DNA of 64,000 bases from Paenibacillus sp. S150 (GCF_019352175.1 NZ_JACBYI010000022.1:1-64000), one strand, 5' to 3'. Counted from the first letter of the stretch, positions 24,678 through 33,435 are shown. A program made the numbers and translations. The notes: generated by a model from the sequence alone, not told the origin.

Positions 24678-25574
24678 ATGGAACTACATGTGAAAAGAGA
24701 TCATTCGTTAAGCGCACAATATCCGAACCGGGCGCGCATGCTCATTTCCTGTCCGGACGGGCCGGGAATTGTGGCCGCTGTATCGCATTTCTTGTACCAG
24801 CACGGCGCCAACATTGTGCAGTCGGATCAATATACCATGGACCCGGATGGCGGAATGTTTTTTATGAGAGTGGAATTTGACCTGCCCAAGCTGGACGAGC
24901 GGATCGATGAAGTGCGTTCCATCTTCGGCGGAGTTGCCGAACGCTTCAAGATGAACTGGCAAATTTTCAATGTCAGCCACAAGAAGCGGCTGGCCATCTT
25001 TGTCTCCAAAGAGGATCATTGTCTGGTCGAGCTGCTCTGGCAGTGGCAGGCCGGGGATCTGGATGCGGATATTGCGCTGGTAGTCAGCAATCATACGGAT
25101 ATGCAGGCCTATGTGGAGTCCTTCGGCATCCCGTTCCATCATATCCCGGTGACGGCTGACACCAAAGCGGAAGCGGAGCAGCGCCAGCTTGAGGTCATCG
25201 GAGATGACATTGACGTTATTATTTTGGCGCGGTACATGCAGATTATCTCGCCGGCATTCATTGACCATTACCGCCACCGGATCATTAATATCCATCACTC
25301 GTTTCTTCCGGCGTTTGTGGGCGGCAAGCCATATGCCCAGGCCTACCAGCGCGGCGTGAAGATTATCGGGGCCACCGCCCACTATGTTACCGAAGAGCTG
25401 GACGGCGGTCCGATTATTGAGCAGGATGTGCAGCGGGTCAGCCACAGCGATGATGTGAATGAGCTGAAGCGCATCGGCCGCACGATTGAACGGGTCGTTC
25501 TGGCCCGGGCAGTCAAATGGCATATTGAAGACAGGATTCTTGTTCATCACAACAAGACAGTTGTATTTAATTAA
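24678..25574 (+). CDS. purU: Formyltetrahydrofolate deformylase
   Basis: 298 residues. PurU hydrolyses 10-formyl-tetrahydrofolate to formate and tetrahydrofolate, balancing one-carbon pools. The N-terminal ACT domain (MLISCPDGPGIVAAVSHFLY) is a regulatory amino-acid-binding module, and the C-terminal formyltransferase-like domain carries INIHHSFLPAFVGGKPYAQA and TAHYVTEELDGGPIIEQD. ATG 24678 lies 46 bases after nfo; the ribosome site (AAGAGG) is modest. Confidence 0.96.
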   Translation: MELHVKRDHSLSAQYPNRARMLISCPDGPGIVAAVSHFLYQHGANIVQSDQYTMDPDGGMFFMRVEFDLPKLDERIDEVRSIFGGVAERFKMNWQIFNVSHKKRLAIFVSKEDHCLVELLWQWQAGDLDADIALVVSNHTDMQAYVESFGIPFHHIPVTADTKAEAEQRQLEVIGDDIDVIILARYMQIISPAFIDHYRHRIINIHHSFLPAFVGGKPYAQAYQRGVKIIGATAHYVTEELDGGPIIEQDVQRVSHSDDVNELKRIGRTIERVVLARAVKWHIEDRILVHHNKTVVFN

Positions 25575-25584
25575 TTGAATTTTT

Positions 25585-25624
25585 CTCCGGTGAATATCGG
25601 TGCTGTATCTGATGTTCACCGGAG
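25585..25624 (+). terminator. Hairpin after purU
   Basis: CTCCGGTGAA (25585-25594) pairs with TTCACCGGAG (25615-25624). No T-run follows, so termination is not certain. A second palindrome, GGGAGCGCGCTCCC, lies at about 25641-25654. Confidence 0.5.
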
Positions 25625-25810
25625 TCCATTCACCTCCAGCCGGGAGCGCGCTCCCGCAGTTATCCTCAAGCTATGCAACCTCACACCCATAATCTAATAC
25701 TTTTCTCAAAACCATTTAAGGTAAAAAAGCATTTTACCGGCATTTTGGCTCATTGCGCCAAGGTGTATTTTGTCATGCTTACTAACGACAATTCGAAGGG
25801 GGTAAAAGGC

Positions 25811-26587
25811 TTGGCTTCACAACGGGGACATCAGTTAAGACGCAATTATTTGTTTGCTTTTCTCATTCTGGTCATCGGCTTCGGCGGATTGCTCGGCTAC
25901 GATCTTTACTTCAAGCCATATGTGCTGTCGCAGACGGTGGTCAAGGTCAAAGTGGCCGAAGGCAGCTTTCTGCCCAAAAATTATGAGCTGAAGACAAGTG
26001 ACCTTTATCTGGATTCGGTCCAGACCAAGGATATCCCCTCCGGGGTGATCACGGACATCAGTCAGGTGGAGCATAAGGTTACCAATGTAAATCTGACGAA
26101 CGGAAGCATTCTGACGGCATCCCTTGTAGATGTAAGTGATCTGGAGCCGCAGCGGGACGAGGGCATCTTCCCTATTCCCAAGGAAGCCATCTATGCGATA
26201 AACGGCTCATTGCGCAGCAGAGATAAAGTTGATATTTATCTGGTTGAAGGCGGCACGGCAAATCAGGCGCGGAGTAGTGGCTATGGAACTGCAGCAACAG
26301 GCAATGAAAACCTTGGCACAGCTGGATCAACAGCGGGGACAGGAGCCGGAGAAACGCAGCCTGCCGGGCCTGCGCGTATGGTGTTCCTAACCGGTGTCAC
26401 AGTTAATTATGTAAGAACTGAAGACAACAACGATGTGCTGGATTCGGAGAACGGCAACACGAACAACCGCTTCACTTCTACCGGCAAGGTGGCTGCACCC
26501 GAACTGAAGCTGAAGAAAGGCGACGGCGAACTGCTCGGGCAATATTTGGAGCAGGGCAAGAAGCTATGGATTGTGCGTGTCGAGTAA
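25811..26587 (+). CDS. SAF-domain protein (CpaB/RcpC-like), Tad-like locus 2
   Basis: 258 residues. One N-terminal helix (NYLFAFLILVIGFGGLLGYD) is followed by an SAF-like domain (VKVAEGSFLPKNYELKTSDL, then NVNLTNGSILTASLVD), the architecture of CpaB/RcpC proteins that act in the envelope part of Tad machines. A Gly/Thr/Ala-rich linker lies near residues 155-190. TTG 25811 is chosen because AAGGGGG lies eight bases ahead; longer frames back to 25673 have no good ribosome site. It is the first gene of the second locus. Confidence 0.75.
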   Translation: MASQRGHQLRRNYLFAFLILVIGFGGLLGYDLYFKPYVLSQTVVKVKVAEGSFLPKNYELKTSDLYLDSVQTKDIPSGVITDISQVEHKVTNVNLTNGSILTASLVDVSDLEPQRDEGIFPIPKEAIYAINGSLRSRDKVDIYLVEGGTANQARSSGYGTAATGNENLGTAGSTAGTGAGETQPAGPARMVFLTGVTVNYVRTEDNNDVLDSENGNTNNRFTSTGKVAAPELKLKKGDGELLGQYLEQGKKLWIVRVE

Positions 26588-26608
26588 AAATGAGAGGAGG
26601 CGAATGAA

Positions 26609-27673
26609 ATGAAAATATTCAGCTTGGGGATGGATCAGCTGACGGTTAATGAGATCAAGCTTGCCGGCTTCACAGTAATAACGCAAAATGTTTTACCCGA
26701 GACCGCCCAGGCACAAGGGCAGATGCTCATGGTTACGAGCGGGCAGGTTCCGGTTACAGCTTTGAGTGAACTGCGGCAGGGCTATCCGAATTCCTCCTTA
26801 TTGTACATTTACCGTCAAAAAGGAGTCCGCAGCTATCAAGCCGTCCATATGTTATGTGAGAGTCTTGGAATCTTTTTCATTCCTCCGCGAGCTACTTCTT
26901 CGGCGGTTGTGGAGAAGCTGCGTTTCATTCTGGAGGAGGAGCGGGGGGAGCGAAGCAATCTCGTCGGGTTTTTCGGCTCTGGGCCAGGTATCGGCTGTAC
27001 AAGTACGGCCAAACTGTTCGCCCGGCGGATTGCCGCTGCGGGACAACGTGTGATCCTGCTCGGCCTTGATCTGTATGATCCCGGATTTGACCGCAAGACG
27101 GCAATCAGCCTCGACAGGCTGCGGCCCCGGCTGACCGGTAAAATGCTCCAGGCAGCGGATTTTGACACTTTGGTTAAGCAAGAAGGCTATGCCTATCTGC
27201 CGGGCAATTTCGATTATTTGAGTGTTCAGGATTATCAGGAGGAGGAAATCGAATATCTGCTTGCCCAGGCTGCCGGGAATGCCGATGTGGTGATCGCTGA
27301 TTTCGGATCGATTCCCGAGAGCGCAGCATGGTATGTGGGGATGCAGAAATCAGCACTGCATTTCATGGTAACACATCCGAAGCACGAATACCGTCTTCAG
27401 CCGCTTATGGAGCTTGCCGGTCATATGGACCTGCATCCGCAGGATTTTCAATGGATTATTAACCGCAGCAATGTGGAGGAAGTGAGCTCACCCAAGAACC
27501 TGGCGCTCCGTTTTGGCAGTGGGATTTTGCTTGAGCTGCCCTACTGCCAGCCGTTCCAGGACAGTCTGCCACTCGGCAAAAGAGATCTTCAGCATGTGGA
27601 CGAGAAAATCCATGCTTTGCTGGTATCACTCGGCTTGGCACCGGAAGCCCGAAAGAAGGGGATTTTCCAATGA
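26609..27673 (+). CDS. Degenerate CpaE-like (MinD fold) protein, Tad-like locus 2
   Basis: 354 residues. The layout is that of CpaE/TadZ: an N-terminal receiver-like domain (about residues 1-110) and a P-loop ATPase-like domain starting at VGFFGSGPGIGCTSTAKLFA. The nucleotide-binding lysine of the Walker A is replaced by cysteine (GIGCTS) and no signature lysine is present, so ATP hydrolysis is doubtful. DVVIADFGSIPESAAWYVGM occupies the Walker B position. The start ATG 26609 follows GAGAGGAGGCG. Its stop overlaps the next start (ATGA). Confidence 0.75.
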   Translation: MKIFSLGMDQLTVNEIKLAGFTVITQNVLPETAQAQGQMLMVTSGQVPVTALSELRQGYPNSSLLYIYRQKGVRSYQAVHMLCESLGIFFIPPRATSSAVVEKLRFILEEERGERSNLVGFFGSGPGIGCTSTAKLFARRIAAAGQRVILLGLDLYDPGFDRKTAISLDRLRPRLTGKMLQAADFDTLVKQEGYAYLPGNFDYLSVQDYQEEEIEYLLAQAAGNADVVIADFGSIPESAAWYVGMQKSALHFMVTHPKHEYRLQPLMELAGHMDLHPQDFQWIINRSNVEEVSSPKNLALRFGSGILLELPYCQPFQDSLPLGKRDLQHVDEKIHALLVSLGLAPEARKKGIFQ

Positions 27674-29220
27674 TAGAATACCGGGAAGATGATTGGCATG
27701 CGAAGTGGATGCAGGCACAGGCGCAGGCTCAGCGCGATGGACAAATACAGGAGCAGGTGCATCAGGCGATATGGCTGCCGAATCCTCAGGATGACCGCAG
27801 GCTGTTCTCTCTGAAGCAAAGTGTGCTGCGTATCAGCAAGCCTGGCAAAGAGGACTTTTACGGCTTTCTGCAAAAAATGAAAAGCGATATGAATGCCGAG
27901 CTGGAGCGGGAGGACGACGGATACTTTGAGCTTAACGCCAAGGCGCTGATCGGTGATCCGCAGGCGGTCAGCTTTTTCATGAATGAGATCGGGAAGTATT
28001 TGCGGAAAACACCGTTTACCGGCAAGGTGCCGGAAGCCTACGGGACAGCGGCAGAGGCGCTTTTTCACGAATGGAAGGGATTTGGACCCGCCTACCGCTG
28101 GTTCACCGACCGGGCGTACAGTGAATCTACCGGGCTGCAGATGATCGGCCGGCAGATATTTTATAACCATCGCGGGAAGTATGTGGTTTATCCCTATGAA
28201 ATGCCCTCGCTGGACCGGGTGGAGCAGCTTAAACGCTCTTTGCTCAAAAGCGATCCCAATAAGAAACTCAATAAAGACAACCCTTCTGTAGAGTTCAAAA
28301 TGGATGATCCGCTCTGGCCCGGCCGCTTCATCCGGCTTGCAATCTGGGTTTCGCCCAGAGTGTGGGAAGGCTTCACTACGATCTCGCTGCGGCGGCAGGT
28401 GGTGGAGTTTCTGGATCTGGAGGATCAGGCAGGTACAGAATGTATTCCTGCAGAGGCAATTGAGCTAATCCGTGCGCTGTCGGGTACATTCCGCAACACC
28501 ATTATCGCCGGAGCGGTCGGTTCAGGCAAAACCACCTTTGCCAACACGATTGTAGGTGAGCAGCTTCTCGGTTCATCCTCCTGCATGGGGGTGGTGATGA
28601 TCGAGAAGCATCCGGAGTCGATTTTGCCGTATCAGATCAAGGGCCACCGGATTATTCCGATTCAGGCTGCCAACGAGGAATTGATGGAGGTTGGGGTGGA
28701 GTCGCTGCGCCATGATCCCAACATTGTCTATATGACGGAAATGCGCTATAACGAATGGGAGTTTTATTTGTGGAGCGGTGAAAAGGGCTATGACGGCATT
28801 ACGGGCACCTTTCATACGGTGGATTCGGAGGATATTCCGTATCAGGGCGCTTTTGCGGTATCGACACGAATCGGAGGCAGTCTGAAGGGACATCTGATCT
28901 CTGCGCTAAAATCCTGCGAGCTGGTATTTATTCTGGAAAGCGTAGCTGACGGGAAAAAGCGGCTGGCCCGGATCTCCGAGGTTTTTTATGACGAAGGAGC
29001 CAACTCTGTATTTGCCAATGATCTGATGCGCTGGGAAGAAGAACAATCTGCCTGGAGCTATAATGACAAGCTGACGGCAGGGCTTATGCGGAAGATGAAA
29101 AAGAAAAGTCCGCGCGCTTCGCGGGTGCTGCTGCAGGAGCTTGGTCATCTCGCTGCACAGAAACCAATGAACGAGCCGCTGAAGGAAAGCCTCAAATCCA
29201 GAATTGTAATGAATGAATGA
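27670..29220 (+). CDS. Divergent CpaF/VirB11-like secretion ATPase, Tad-like locus 2
   Basis: 516 residues, about 90 longer than the CpaF of locus 1. The ATPase core has Walker A IIAGAVGSGKTTFAN (about residue 278 on), an Asp-box-like VMIEKHPES, a Walker B region IVYMTEMRYNEWEFYLW, and a His-box equivalent GITGTFHT. Compared with the CpaF at 12420, GEVRG becomes TEMRY and STGHS becomes GTFHT, so it is a distinct branch. The N-terminal 250 residues are mostly its own. It should power export or assembly by this locus. Confidence 0.85.
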   Translation: MIEYREDDWHAKWMQAQAQAQRDGQIQEQVHQAIWLPNPQDDRRLFSLKQSVLRISKPGKEDFYGFLQKMKSDMNAELEREDDGYFELNAKALIGDPQAVSFFMNEIGKYLRKTPFTGKVPEAYGTAAEALFHEWKGFGPAYRWFTDRAYSESTGLQMIGRQIFYNHRGKYVVYPYEMPSLDRVEQLKRSLLKSDPNKKLNKDNPSVEFKMDDPLWPGRFIRLAIWVSPRVWEGFTTISLRRQVVEFLDLEDQAGTECIPAEAIELIRALSGTFRNTIIAGAVGSGKTTFANTIVGEQLLGSSSCMGVVMIEKHPESILPYQIKGHRIIPIQAANEELMEVGVESLRHDPNIVYMTEMRYNEWEFYLWSGEKGYDGITGTFHTVDSEDIPYQGAFAVSTRIGGSLKGHLISALKSCELVFILESVADGKKRLARISEVFYDEGANSVFANDLMRWEEEQSAWSYNDKLTAGLMRKMKKKSPRASRVLLQELGHLAAQKPMNEPLKESLKSRIVMNE

Positions 29221-29233
29221 AGGAGGAGGAGAC

Positions 29234-30283
29234 ATGGAGCTGCTGTTTTATGTGCTTCAGATTGCTTTTCATTTATTAATTGCCGGCGGCTTGTGGCTGC
29301 TGGTGAAACCGCTAATTGAACGGCATTTAAGACAGCTTGGGCAGAAGCTCGACCAGCGGATGAGCCTGAGGATCAGCCTTTTTGGGCAAAAGGTCAGCAG
29401 CATTAAGAAGAGGAGGTGGCTGTACCGGCATTTGGATGATCTGCTCTATTTTGCAAAGCGTAAATATGAGCCGGGAATCAGTGTCATGCGCTTTTCCATA
29501 CGCACCTTGTTTCTGTTCATCGCGGTTTTTCTCTCTGGACTGCTGACCCTAAGAGAACTGCCGGCACATTTGAGCTTCGGCAACCCTTTTTTGGATGGCA
29601 TCAGTATGGCTGACCGTCTTCCGGTTCAGGGGGCTTGGCGCTTTCCGTTCTTTGTTGCAGTTATCGCAGCGAGTATTCCTTATCTCCGGACGAGATATCT
29701 TTATGCGCAGCGCAAGGTGCGTGGAAGCTATGATCTGCTGGATGTAATTAAAATAGCGACCAAATTCACACATCTGCCGGTGGACTCCATTTTATCCAAA
29801 ACCGCTGACTTTTTGACCGAGGAAAGCGTGCTGAAGACCCCGCTCCGGCTGCTTGGATCAGCTTTTGCCAACTACAGCAATGAACGTGAGCTGACCTGTG
29901 AGGCAGAGCGGTTTGCGGGAGCCATCGGGACAACCTTTGCAGTGGAATTCGTCTCGGATTTGCTGTACTGCGAGAAAGAAGGCACCCGTTATCTGAAGAA
30001 CACGCTTATGATGCTGAGCCGCTCCATGGAGCAGCAGAGGGAGACGATTCTGACAGTGAAGGCGGGCAGCAGGGATGCGATCAGTCTCGGTCTATATGGC
30101 AATTTGGTGGTGCTGGTTTCATCTGTCGGAACATTTATTTATATGCTGAAGCCCGATGTCTATTTCAAGCTGCAGTTTCAGACCAGTGTTGGCCTAACCT
30201 TTTTAATGATTATTATTTCGGGCCTTTTTATCTCTTTTATGATCAGTACCATACTCGCCAGGCCAAAACTGGACTACCACTAA
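29234..30283 (+). CDS. TadB-like membrane protein, Tad-like locus 2
   Basis: 349 residues. Hydrophobic segments lie at residues 2-24, near 90-110 and 130-150, and two at the C-terminus (GNLVVLVSSVGTFIYML and FLMIIISGLFISFMISTIL). Between them is a soluble helical domain (LLDVIKIATKFTHLPVDSIL to TRYLKNTLMMLSRSMEQQ). This is the topology of a T2SS F-domain platform protein, although sequence resemblance is weak. ATG 29234 follows AAGGAGGAGGAG. The call rests on position after the ATPase plus topology. Confidence 0.65.
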   Translation: MELLFYVLQIAFHLLIAGGLWLLVKPLIERHLRQLGQKLDQRMSLRISLFGQKVSSIKKRRWLYRHLDDLLYFAKRKYEPGISVMRFSIRTLFLFIAVFLSGLLTLRELPAHLSFGNPFLDGISMADRLPVQGAWRFPFFVAVIAASIPYLRTRYLYAQRKVRGSYDLLDVIKIATKFTHLPVDSILSKTADFLTEESVLKTPLRLLGSAFANYSNERELTCEAERFAGAIGTTFAVEFVSDLLYCEKEGTRYLKNTLMMLSRSMEQQRETILTVKAGSRDAISLGLYGNLVVLVSSVGTFIYMLKPDVYFKLQFQTSVGLTFLMIIISGLFISFMISTILARPKLDYH

Positions 30284-30294
30284 GGTGATGAATT

Positions 30295-31161
30295 ATGGAT
30301 AGACTTTTGTTTTTGATTGCAGTGCTGGGTGTTGTGTACCTCTCGTTGCTGGTATTTGTGAGCAGCAGCAGGCAGGAGCGGTATATTCTTCGACTTGGAG
30401 CGAGGTGGAGGGCGCTTGGGGAACGCGTGCAAAATGAGCGGCTGCAGCAGCTGCTTAATAACAGCGGCCTAACCCTCTCCGCAGGCAGAATCACGCTGTT
30501 CCGCTATTCGGCAGCGCTGATTTATATACTGGCTCAGGCAGCAGGCGACTTTCTGCGGAATGTGCCTTTTTCCATCTATGATCTGCTTATTGCGGTGCTG
30601 ATTTTGGTGGTTACCAGTCCGCTGAGATATCTTCCGCTGGGATGGCTGCTGGCCTGGCTGCATCAGAAGGCGCTGATTCAAAAAGACGGTGAGTTAATCT
30701 CCTTTATCCGGCTTTATGAGAACAACCGGCTGCGCAAGCGGGGGTACGTGCAGTTTGGAGCCTTTTGCGCCGGAACGGCAGGACATTTCAACTATATTCG
30801 TCAGGATCTGTACGAGCTGTCTGAGCGTGCAGTGGACGAGGGAACCGAGCGGGCGATTGAATGGTTCTGCGGCAAATTCCCGGACAACCATGCTTTTATC
30901 AATGATATCCGTTCTATTCTGCTGGCTACGGAGGGCATGGACGACGATACGGAAGCAGCCAATTATTTGCGGGAGCAGGGCAAGATTATTACCAAAATAT
31001 CCAGCGATCAGTATTTGAAAAAATGGTCCTTCATCGGTGAAGTCTCCACGATCATCAACGTCATTCCCTCCATTGCCACCTTTCTGATGGTCGTCTCTCT
31101 GGCGATGCAGTACATCCTGCTGATTAAAGGGAATTTCAATGGGGTGGGGATGTTTCAGTGA
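30295..31161 (+). CDS. TadC-like membrane protein, Tad-like locus 2
   Basis: 288 residues. Helices occupy residues 4-24, two near 75-115 and one at the C-terminus (VIPSIATFLMVVSLAMQYIL); the middle is soluble with FIRLYENNRLRKRGYVQFGA and ERAIEWFCGKFPDNHAFIND. ATG 30295 follows AAGGTGA, 11 bases after the preceding gene. By order and topology it is the second platform protein. The 320-base gap that follows holds the 111-bp repeats. Confidence 0.65.
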   Translation: MDRLLFLIAVLGVVYLSLLVFVSSSRQERYILRLGARWRALGERVQNERLQQLLNNSGLTLSAGRITLFRYSAALIYILAQAAGDFLRNVPFSIYDLLIAVLILVVTSPLRYLPLGWLLAWLHQKALIQKDGELISFIRLYENNRLRKRGYVQFGAFCAGTAGHFNYIRQDLYELSERAVDEGTERAIEWFCGKFPDNHAFINDIRSILLATEGMDDDTEAANYLREQGKIITKISSDQYLKKWSFIGEVSTIINVIPSIATFLMVVSLAMQYILLIKGNFNGVGMFQ

Positions 31162-31168
31162 TTTTGTC

Positions 31169-31433
31169 GCGGTCCGACAACTGTGAATTGCATCGAATGA
31201 AATTTTTGTTAAGATATCAAACTGGATGAGGCTTCTTGAAATCGCGACTTGATATCGCAACAATAAATATCCGCTAAACGCGGTCCGACAACTGTGAATT
31301 GCATCGAATGAAATTTTTGTTAAGATATCAAACTGGATGAGGCTTCTTGAAATCGCTACTTGATATCGCAACAATAAATATCCGCTAAACGCGGTCCGAC
31401 AACTGTGAATTGCATCGAATGAAATTTTTGTTA
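31169..31433. repeat. 111-bp tandem repeat (2.4 copies)
   Basis: Copies begin at 31169, 31280 and 31391 (GCGGTCCGACAACTG). The first two are 111 bp and differ at one base; the third stops after 43 bases. Each full copy contains the inverted repeat GATATCAA (31213-31220) and TTGATATC (31249-31256). The array fills the gap between the platform genes and the small membrane-peptide genes. It is not a CRISPR, because the intervening segments are identical. Confidence 0.95.
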
Positions 31434-31437
31434 TATT
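31410..31437 (+). promoter_or_regulatory. Candidate promoter at the end of the 111-bp repeats
   Basis: TTGCAT (31410-31415) inside the third repeat copy, 16 bases, then TATATT (31432-31437) in unique sequence. In the two full copies the same -35 is followed by TTAAGA instead. It would drive the gene at 31482. Confidence 0.5.
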
Positions 31438-31481
31438 CAAGAATCCTATAAAAATATAAAATGAAAAGGGAGATATTAACA

Positions 31482-31694
31482 ATGAAAAAGGATGCTATTT
31501 CTACCGGCTTGTTCATCGCTATCGGATTCCTGTGTGTTGCCATCGTAATTGCTGTTTTGATCCCGGTTGTTCGGGATGTAATTAATTCCGCAGACGACAA
31601 CAGACCGGCTATACCAGGAGTGACGATGACCCAACCGGCAGAGTCGGGGCCATCTGCTGCAGCCGTTCATACACCTGCTCATACAGCGGTCTAA
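31482..31694 (+). CDS. Small membrane peptide, pilin-like, paralogue 1
   Basis: 70 residues. The N-terminus MKKDAISTGLFIAIGF leads straight into a long helix (LFIAIGFLCVAIVIAVLIPVV) followed by a polar Pro/Ala-rich tail. It resembles an Flp subunit in size and position but has no Gly/Glu prepilin site, so it may be unprocessed or cut differently. ATG 31482 is preceded by AAAAGGGAG; the frame is open from 31461. The next gene encodes a shorter paralogue with the same MKKD(A/S)IS start. Confidence 0.65.
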   Translation: MKKDAISTGLFIAIGFLCVAIVIAVLIPVVRDVINSADDNRPAIPGVTMTQPAESGPSAAAVHTPAHTAV

Positions 31695-31700
31695 GTTGTC

Positions 31701-31844
31701 ATGAAAAAAGACTCAATCTCAGTCGCCATGTTTCTGGCTATCGGTTTTGTAATTGCAGGAATGTTTATCGCAGCCGCAACGAATATCATCGGCAGCAGCC
31801 AGGACGATATCATCAAACATACCAAGCAAGTCGAGCAGTATTAA
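31701..31844 (+). CDS. Small membrane peptide, pilin-like, paralogue 2 (47 aa)
   Basis: 47 residues: MKKDSISVAMFLAIGFVIAG, then a helix through FIAAATNII and a charged tail ending KQVEQY. It shares the opening MKKDxIS, the AIGF motif and a DD pair with the peptide encoded just upstream (31482), so the two are paralogues. It starts six bases after that gene's stop without a clear ribosome site, which suggests translational coupling. It is shorter than usual gene-calling limits, but the paralogy and order support it. Confidence 0.7.
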   Translation: MKKDSISVAMFLAIGFVIAGMFIAAATNIIGSSQDDIIKHTKQVEQY

Positions 31845-31859
31845 AAGGGGGCAACGGCA

Positions 31860-32240
31860 TTGAAGGCTACCGTTCTCCAGGCATTATTCATGTGGCTAGT
31901 CTTGTTCATTATCCTGCAGCCGATCTTCACTTACATTGATTATTTGCTTGATCTGCAGGTCAAAGCCAACACATCGTATATTACACAAAAAGCAGCAACG
32001 GAGGGGAGGGTCACGGCTTCAATGAAAAGTGAGGTCATCTCCAATCTGAAGGCTGTTGGATTTCCGGAAGCGTCCATTCAAATCACGAGCAGCACGGAAA
32101 CCGTACAGGTACGCAAACAGCGTATGGATGTGTATATCTCGGCACCTCGGATAAATTTATTTCCTTATAAGTTTTCTGGCGCGGCCCAGCCCACTCGTTA
32201 TTACGGTCATGGGTCAATCATGAGTGAGTATCTCGATTGA
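31860..32240 (+). CDS. Membrane-anchored TadE-like small protein, Tad-like locus 2
   Basis: 126 residues. TTG start at 31860 preceded by AAAAGGGGG. An N-terminal helix (LFMWLVLFIILQPIFTYIDYL) anchors a roughly 95-residue exterior domain (TQKAATEGRVTASMKSEVIS onward). No named family is recognised. In place it corresponds to the TadE/F-like pseudopilins of Tad loci, but the prepilin Gly-x4-Glu site is absent. Confidence 0.6.
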   Translation: MKATVLQALFMWLVLFIILQPIFTYIDYLLDLQVKANTSYITQKAATEGRVTASMKSEVISNLKAVGFPEASIQITSSTETVQVRKQRMDVYISAPRINLFPYKFSGAAQPTRYYGHGSIMSEYLD

Positions 32241-32260
32241 TTAAGGGATGAACTTAATTT

Positions 32261-32758
32261 ATGGACTATATTATTAAGCTGGCTTTTGTGCTGCTGATCT
32301 TCATCTACTCCTGGTTTTTTCAGATTCAGAACCAGGAGTGGGACATGCTGCGCAGCATGCTGAAGGATGCCAATAACATTGCTGTTCATGACGCATCGCA
32401 AGAGCTAAATGAAGCTGCAAGGGCACAAGGCCGTCTGATCATCAATCCTGCTGAAGCTTTTTCAACCTTTCGTCTTTCTCTTCAGGCTAATCTTGGACTG
32501 GACGACAGCCTGGCTCCTTTGGCGGGCAGCCGTCTCCAAACTCAAGTAAAGATTGTAAAGTTCGACATTGTCGATCAATCCAGCGGAGTTACTTTTCCGT
32601 TCCTCTATGAAGACAGCAAGTATGGAATCACCAAGTACATACAAGGCCCTTCCGTTATCGCCGTCGTCGAGACGGCCCACCCGGTACTGATCTCCCGCTC
32701 GAAGGTCCAGGAGGCTATCATTGTACCTGCGGTGCAGGAGTATAAGATGAATAACTGA
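32261..32758 (+). CDS. Membrane-anchored protein, Tad-like locus 2
   Basis: 165 residues. A single N-terminal helix (YIIKLAFVLLIFIYSWFF) is followed by QIQNQEWDMLRSMLKDANNI and a soluble domain of about 130 residues. I recognise no family. The opening resembles minor pseudopilins (helix, then a helical stalk) without a leader peptide. It starts 20 bases after the previous gene and ends 34 bases before the next, so it belongs to the same unit. Confidence 0.6.
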   Translation: MDYIIKLAFVLLIFIYSWFFQIQNQEWDMLRSMLKDANNIAVHDASQELNEAARAQGRLIINPAEAFSTFRLSLQANLGLDDSLAPLAGSRLQTQVKIVKFDIVDQSSGVTFPFLYEDSKYGITKYIQGPSVIAVVETAHPVLISRSKVQEAIIVPAVQEYKMNN

Positions 32759-32792
32759 TTCAAACAAAACAAGAAATGAGGGAGATTAAAAA

Positions 32793-33428
32793 ATGAAAAA
32801 AACAATGATGAGAACAGCCTTGGCAGGGGCGATTTTGACTAGTGCGCTTGTGGGACAAAGTGGAAATGCAACTGCAGCAGCTGCAACGGCTACTCCTACA
32901 GTCAAACCAGCCGCAACGACAGCGCCGATAATGAGAGATAATTTATTTAAGTTTGGTTTGAAAAAGGCAGTTGAATTGCCTGTGACTGTTACGGCAGGGG
33001 GATTTAGTTATACATTGGAGAAGATAATGATTTATGATGTGAAATCCGCTACAGCTCAGACATTGATTAAGAAATACGGCTATACAGGCACAGATTCCGC
33101 AAAGTATTTTATTTGGACGAAGATTACGGTAGAGAATAAGAGTGGAAATACCGTTCAAAAAAACTATAAGGACCTAAATGAAAAATGGGAGTTGAATTTT
33201 GGGGGAGAAACTAGTGCATATGTGACTATGCCATTAACTACTGTTGATGTACCACATTACAAGCCTAATAATAAAGAGGCACTGTGGTCATGGAGTTTGA
33301 AAGCTGGTGAAAAACTTAGTACTTATCAGGCTTATCTTTATGATGGTAAATTTAACTCCTTTGTGATTTGGTTAGATAACAAGAATGTATCCACTGAAAA
33401 ATACGTTGCGAAGAATCCGAAAGAGTAG
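32793..33428 (+). CDS. Secreted protein of unknown function
   Basis: 211 residues with a standard signal peptide (MKKTMMRTALAGAILTSALV, then an Ala/Thr-rich stretch). The mature part is beta-rich, with VTVTAGGFSYTLEKIMIYDV and FIWTKITVENKSGNTVQKNY, resembling the Ig-like exported domains that carry a conserved VTVENK-type strand (as in DUF4352-like proteins). The family is not certain. Base composition is clearly more AT-rich than in the locus genes upstream, continuing into the next gene. ATG 32793 follows GAGGGAGA. Confidence 0.6.
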   Translation: MKKTMMRTALAGAILTSALVGQSGNATAAAATATPTVKPAATTAPIMRDNLFKFGLKKAVELPVTVTAGGFSYTLEKIMIYDVKSATAQTLIKKYGYTGTDSAKYFIWTKITVENKSGNTVQKNYKDLNEKWELNFGGETSAYVTMPLTTVDVPHYKPNNKEALWSWSLKAGEKLSTYQAYLYDGKFNSFVIWLDNKNVSTEKYVAKNPKE

Positions 33429-33435
33429 GTAAACC

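Noticed and set aside
31169..31433. CRISPR-like array
   Set aside because: The segments between the short repeats are identical copies, not unique spacers; it is a 111-bp tandem repeat and no cas genes are near.
30694..31482. Minus-strand open frame with a 37-residue peptide repeated
   Set aside because: The repetition is only the 111-bp DNA repeat read in frame, and the rest is antisense to the TadC-like gene.
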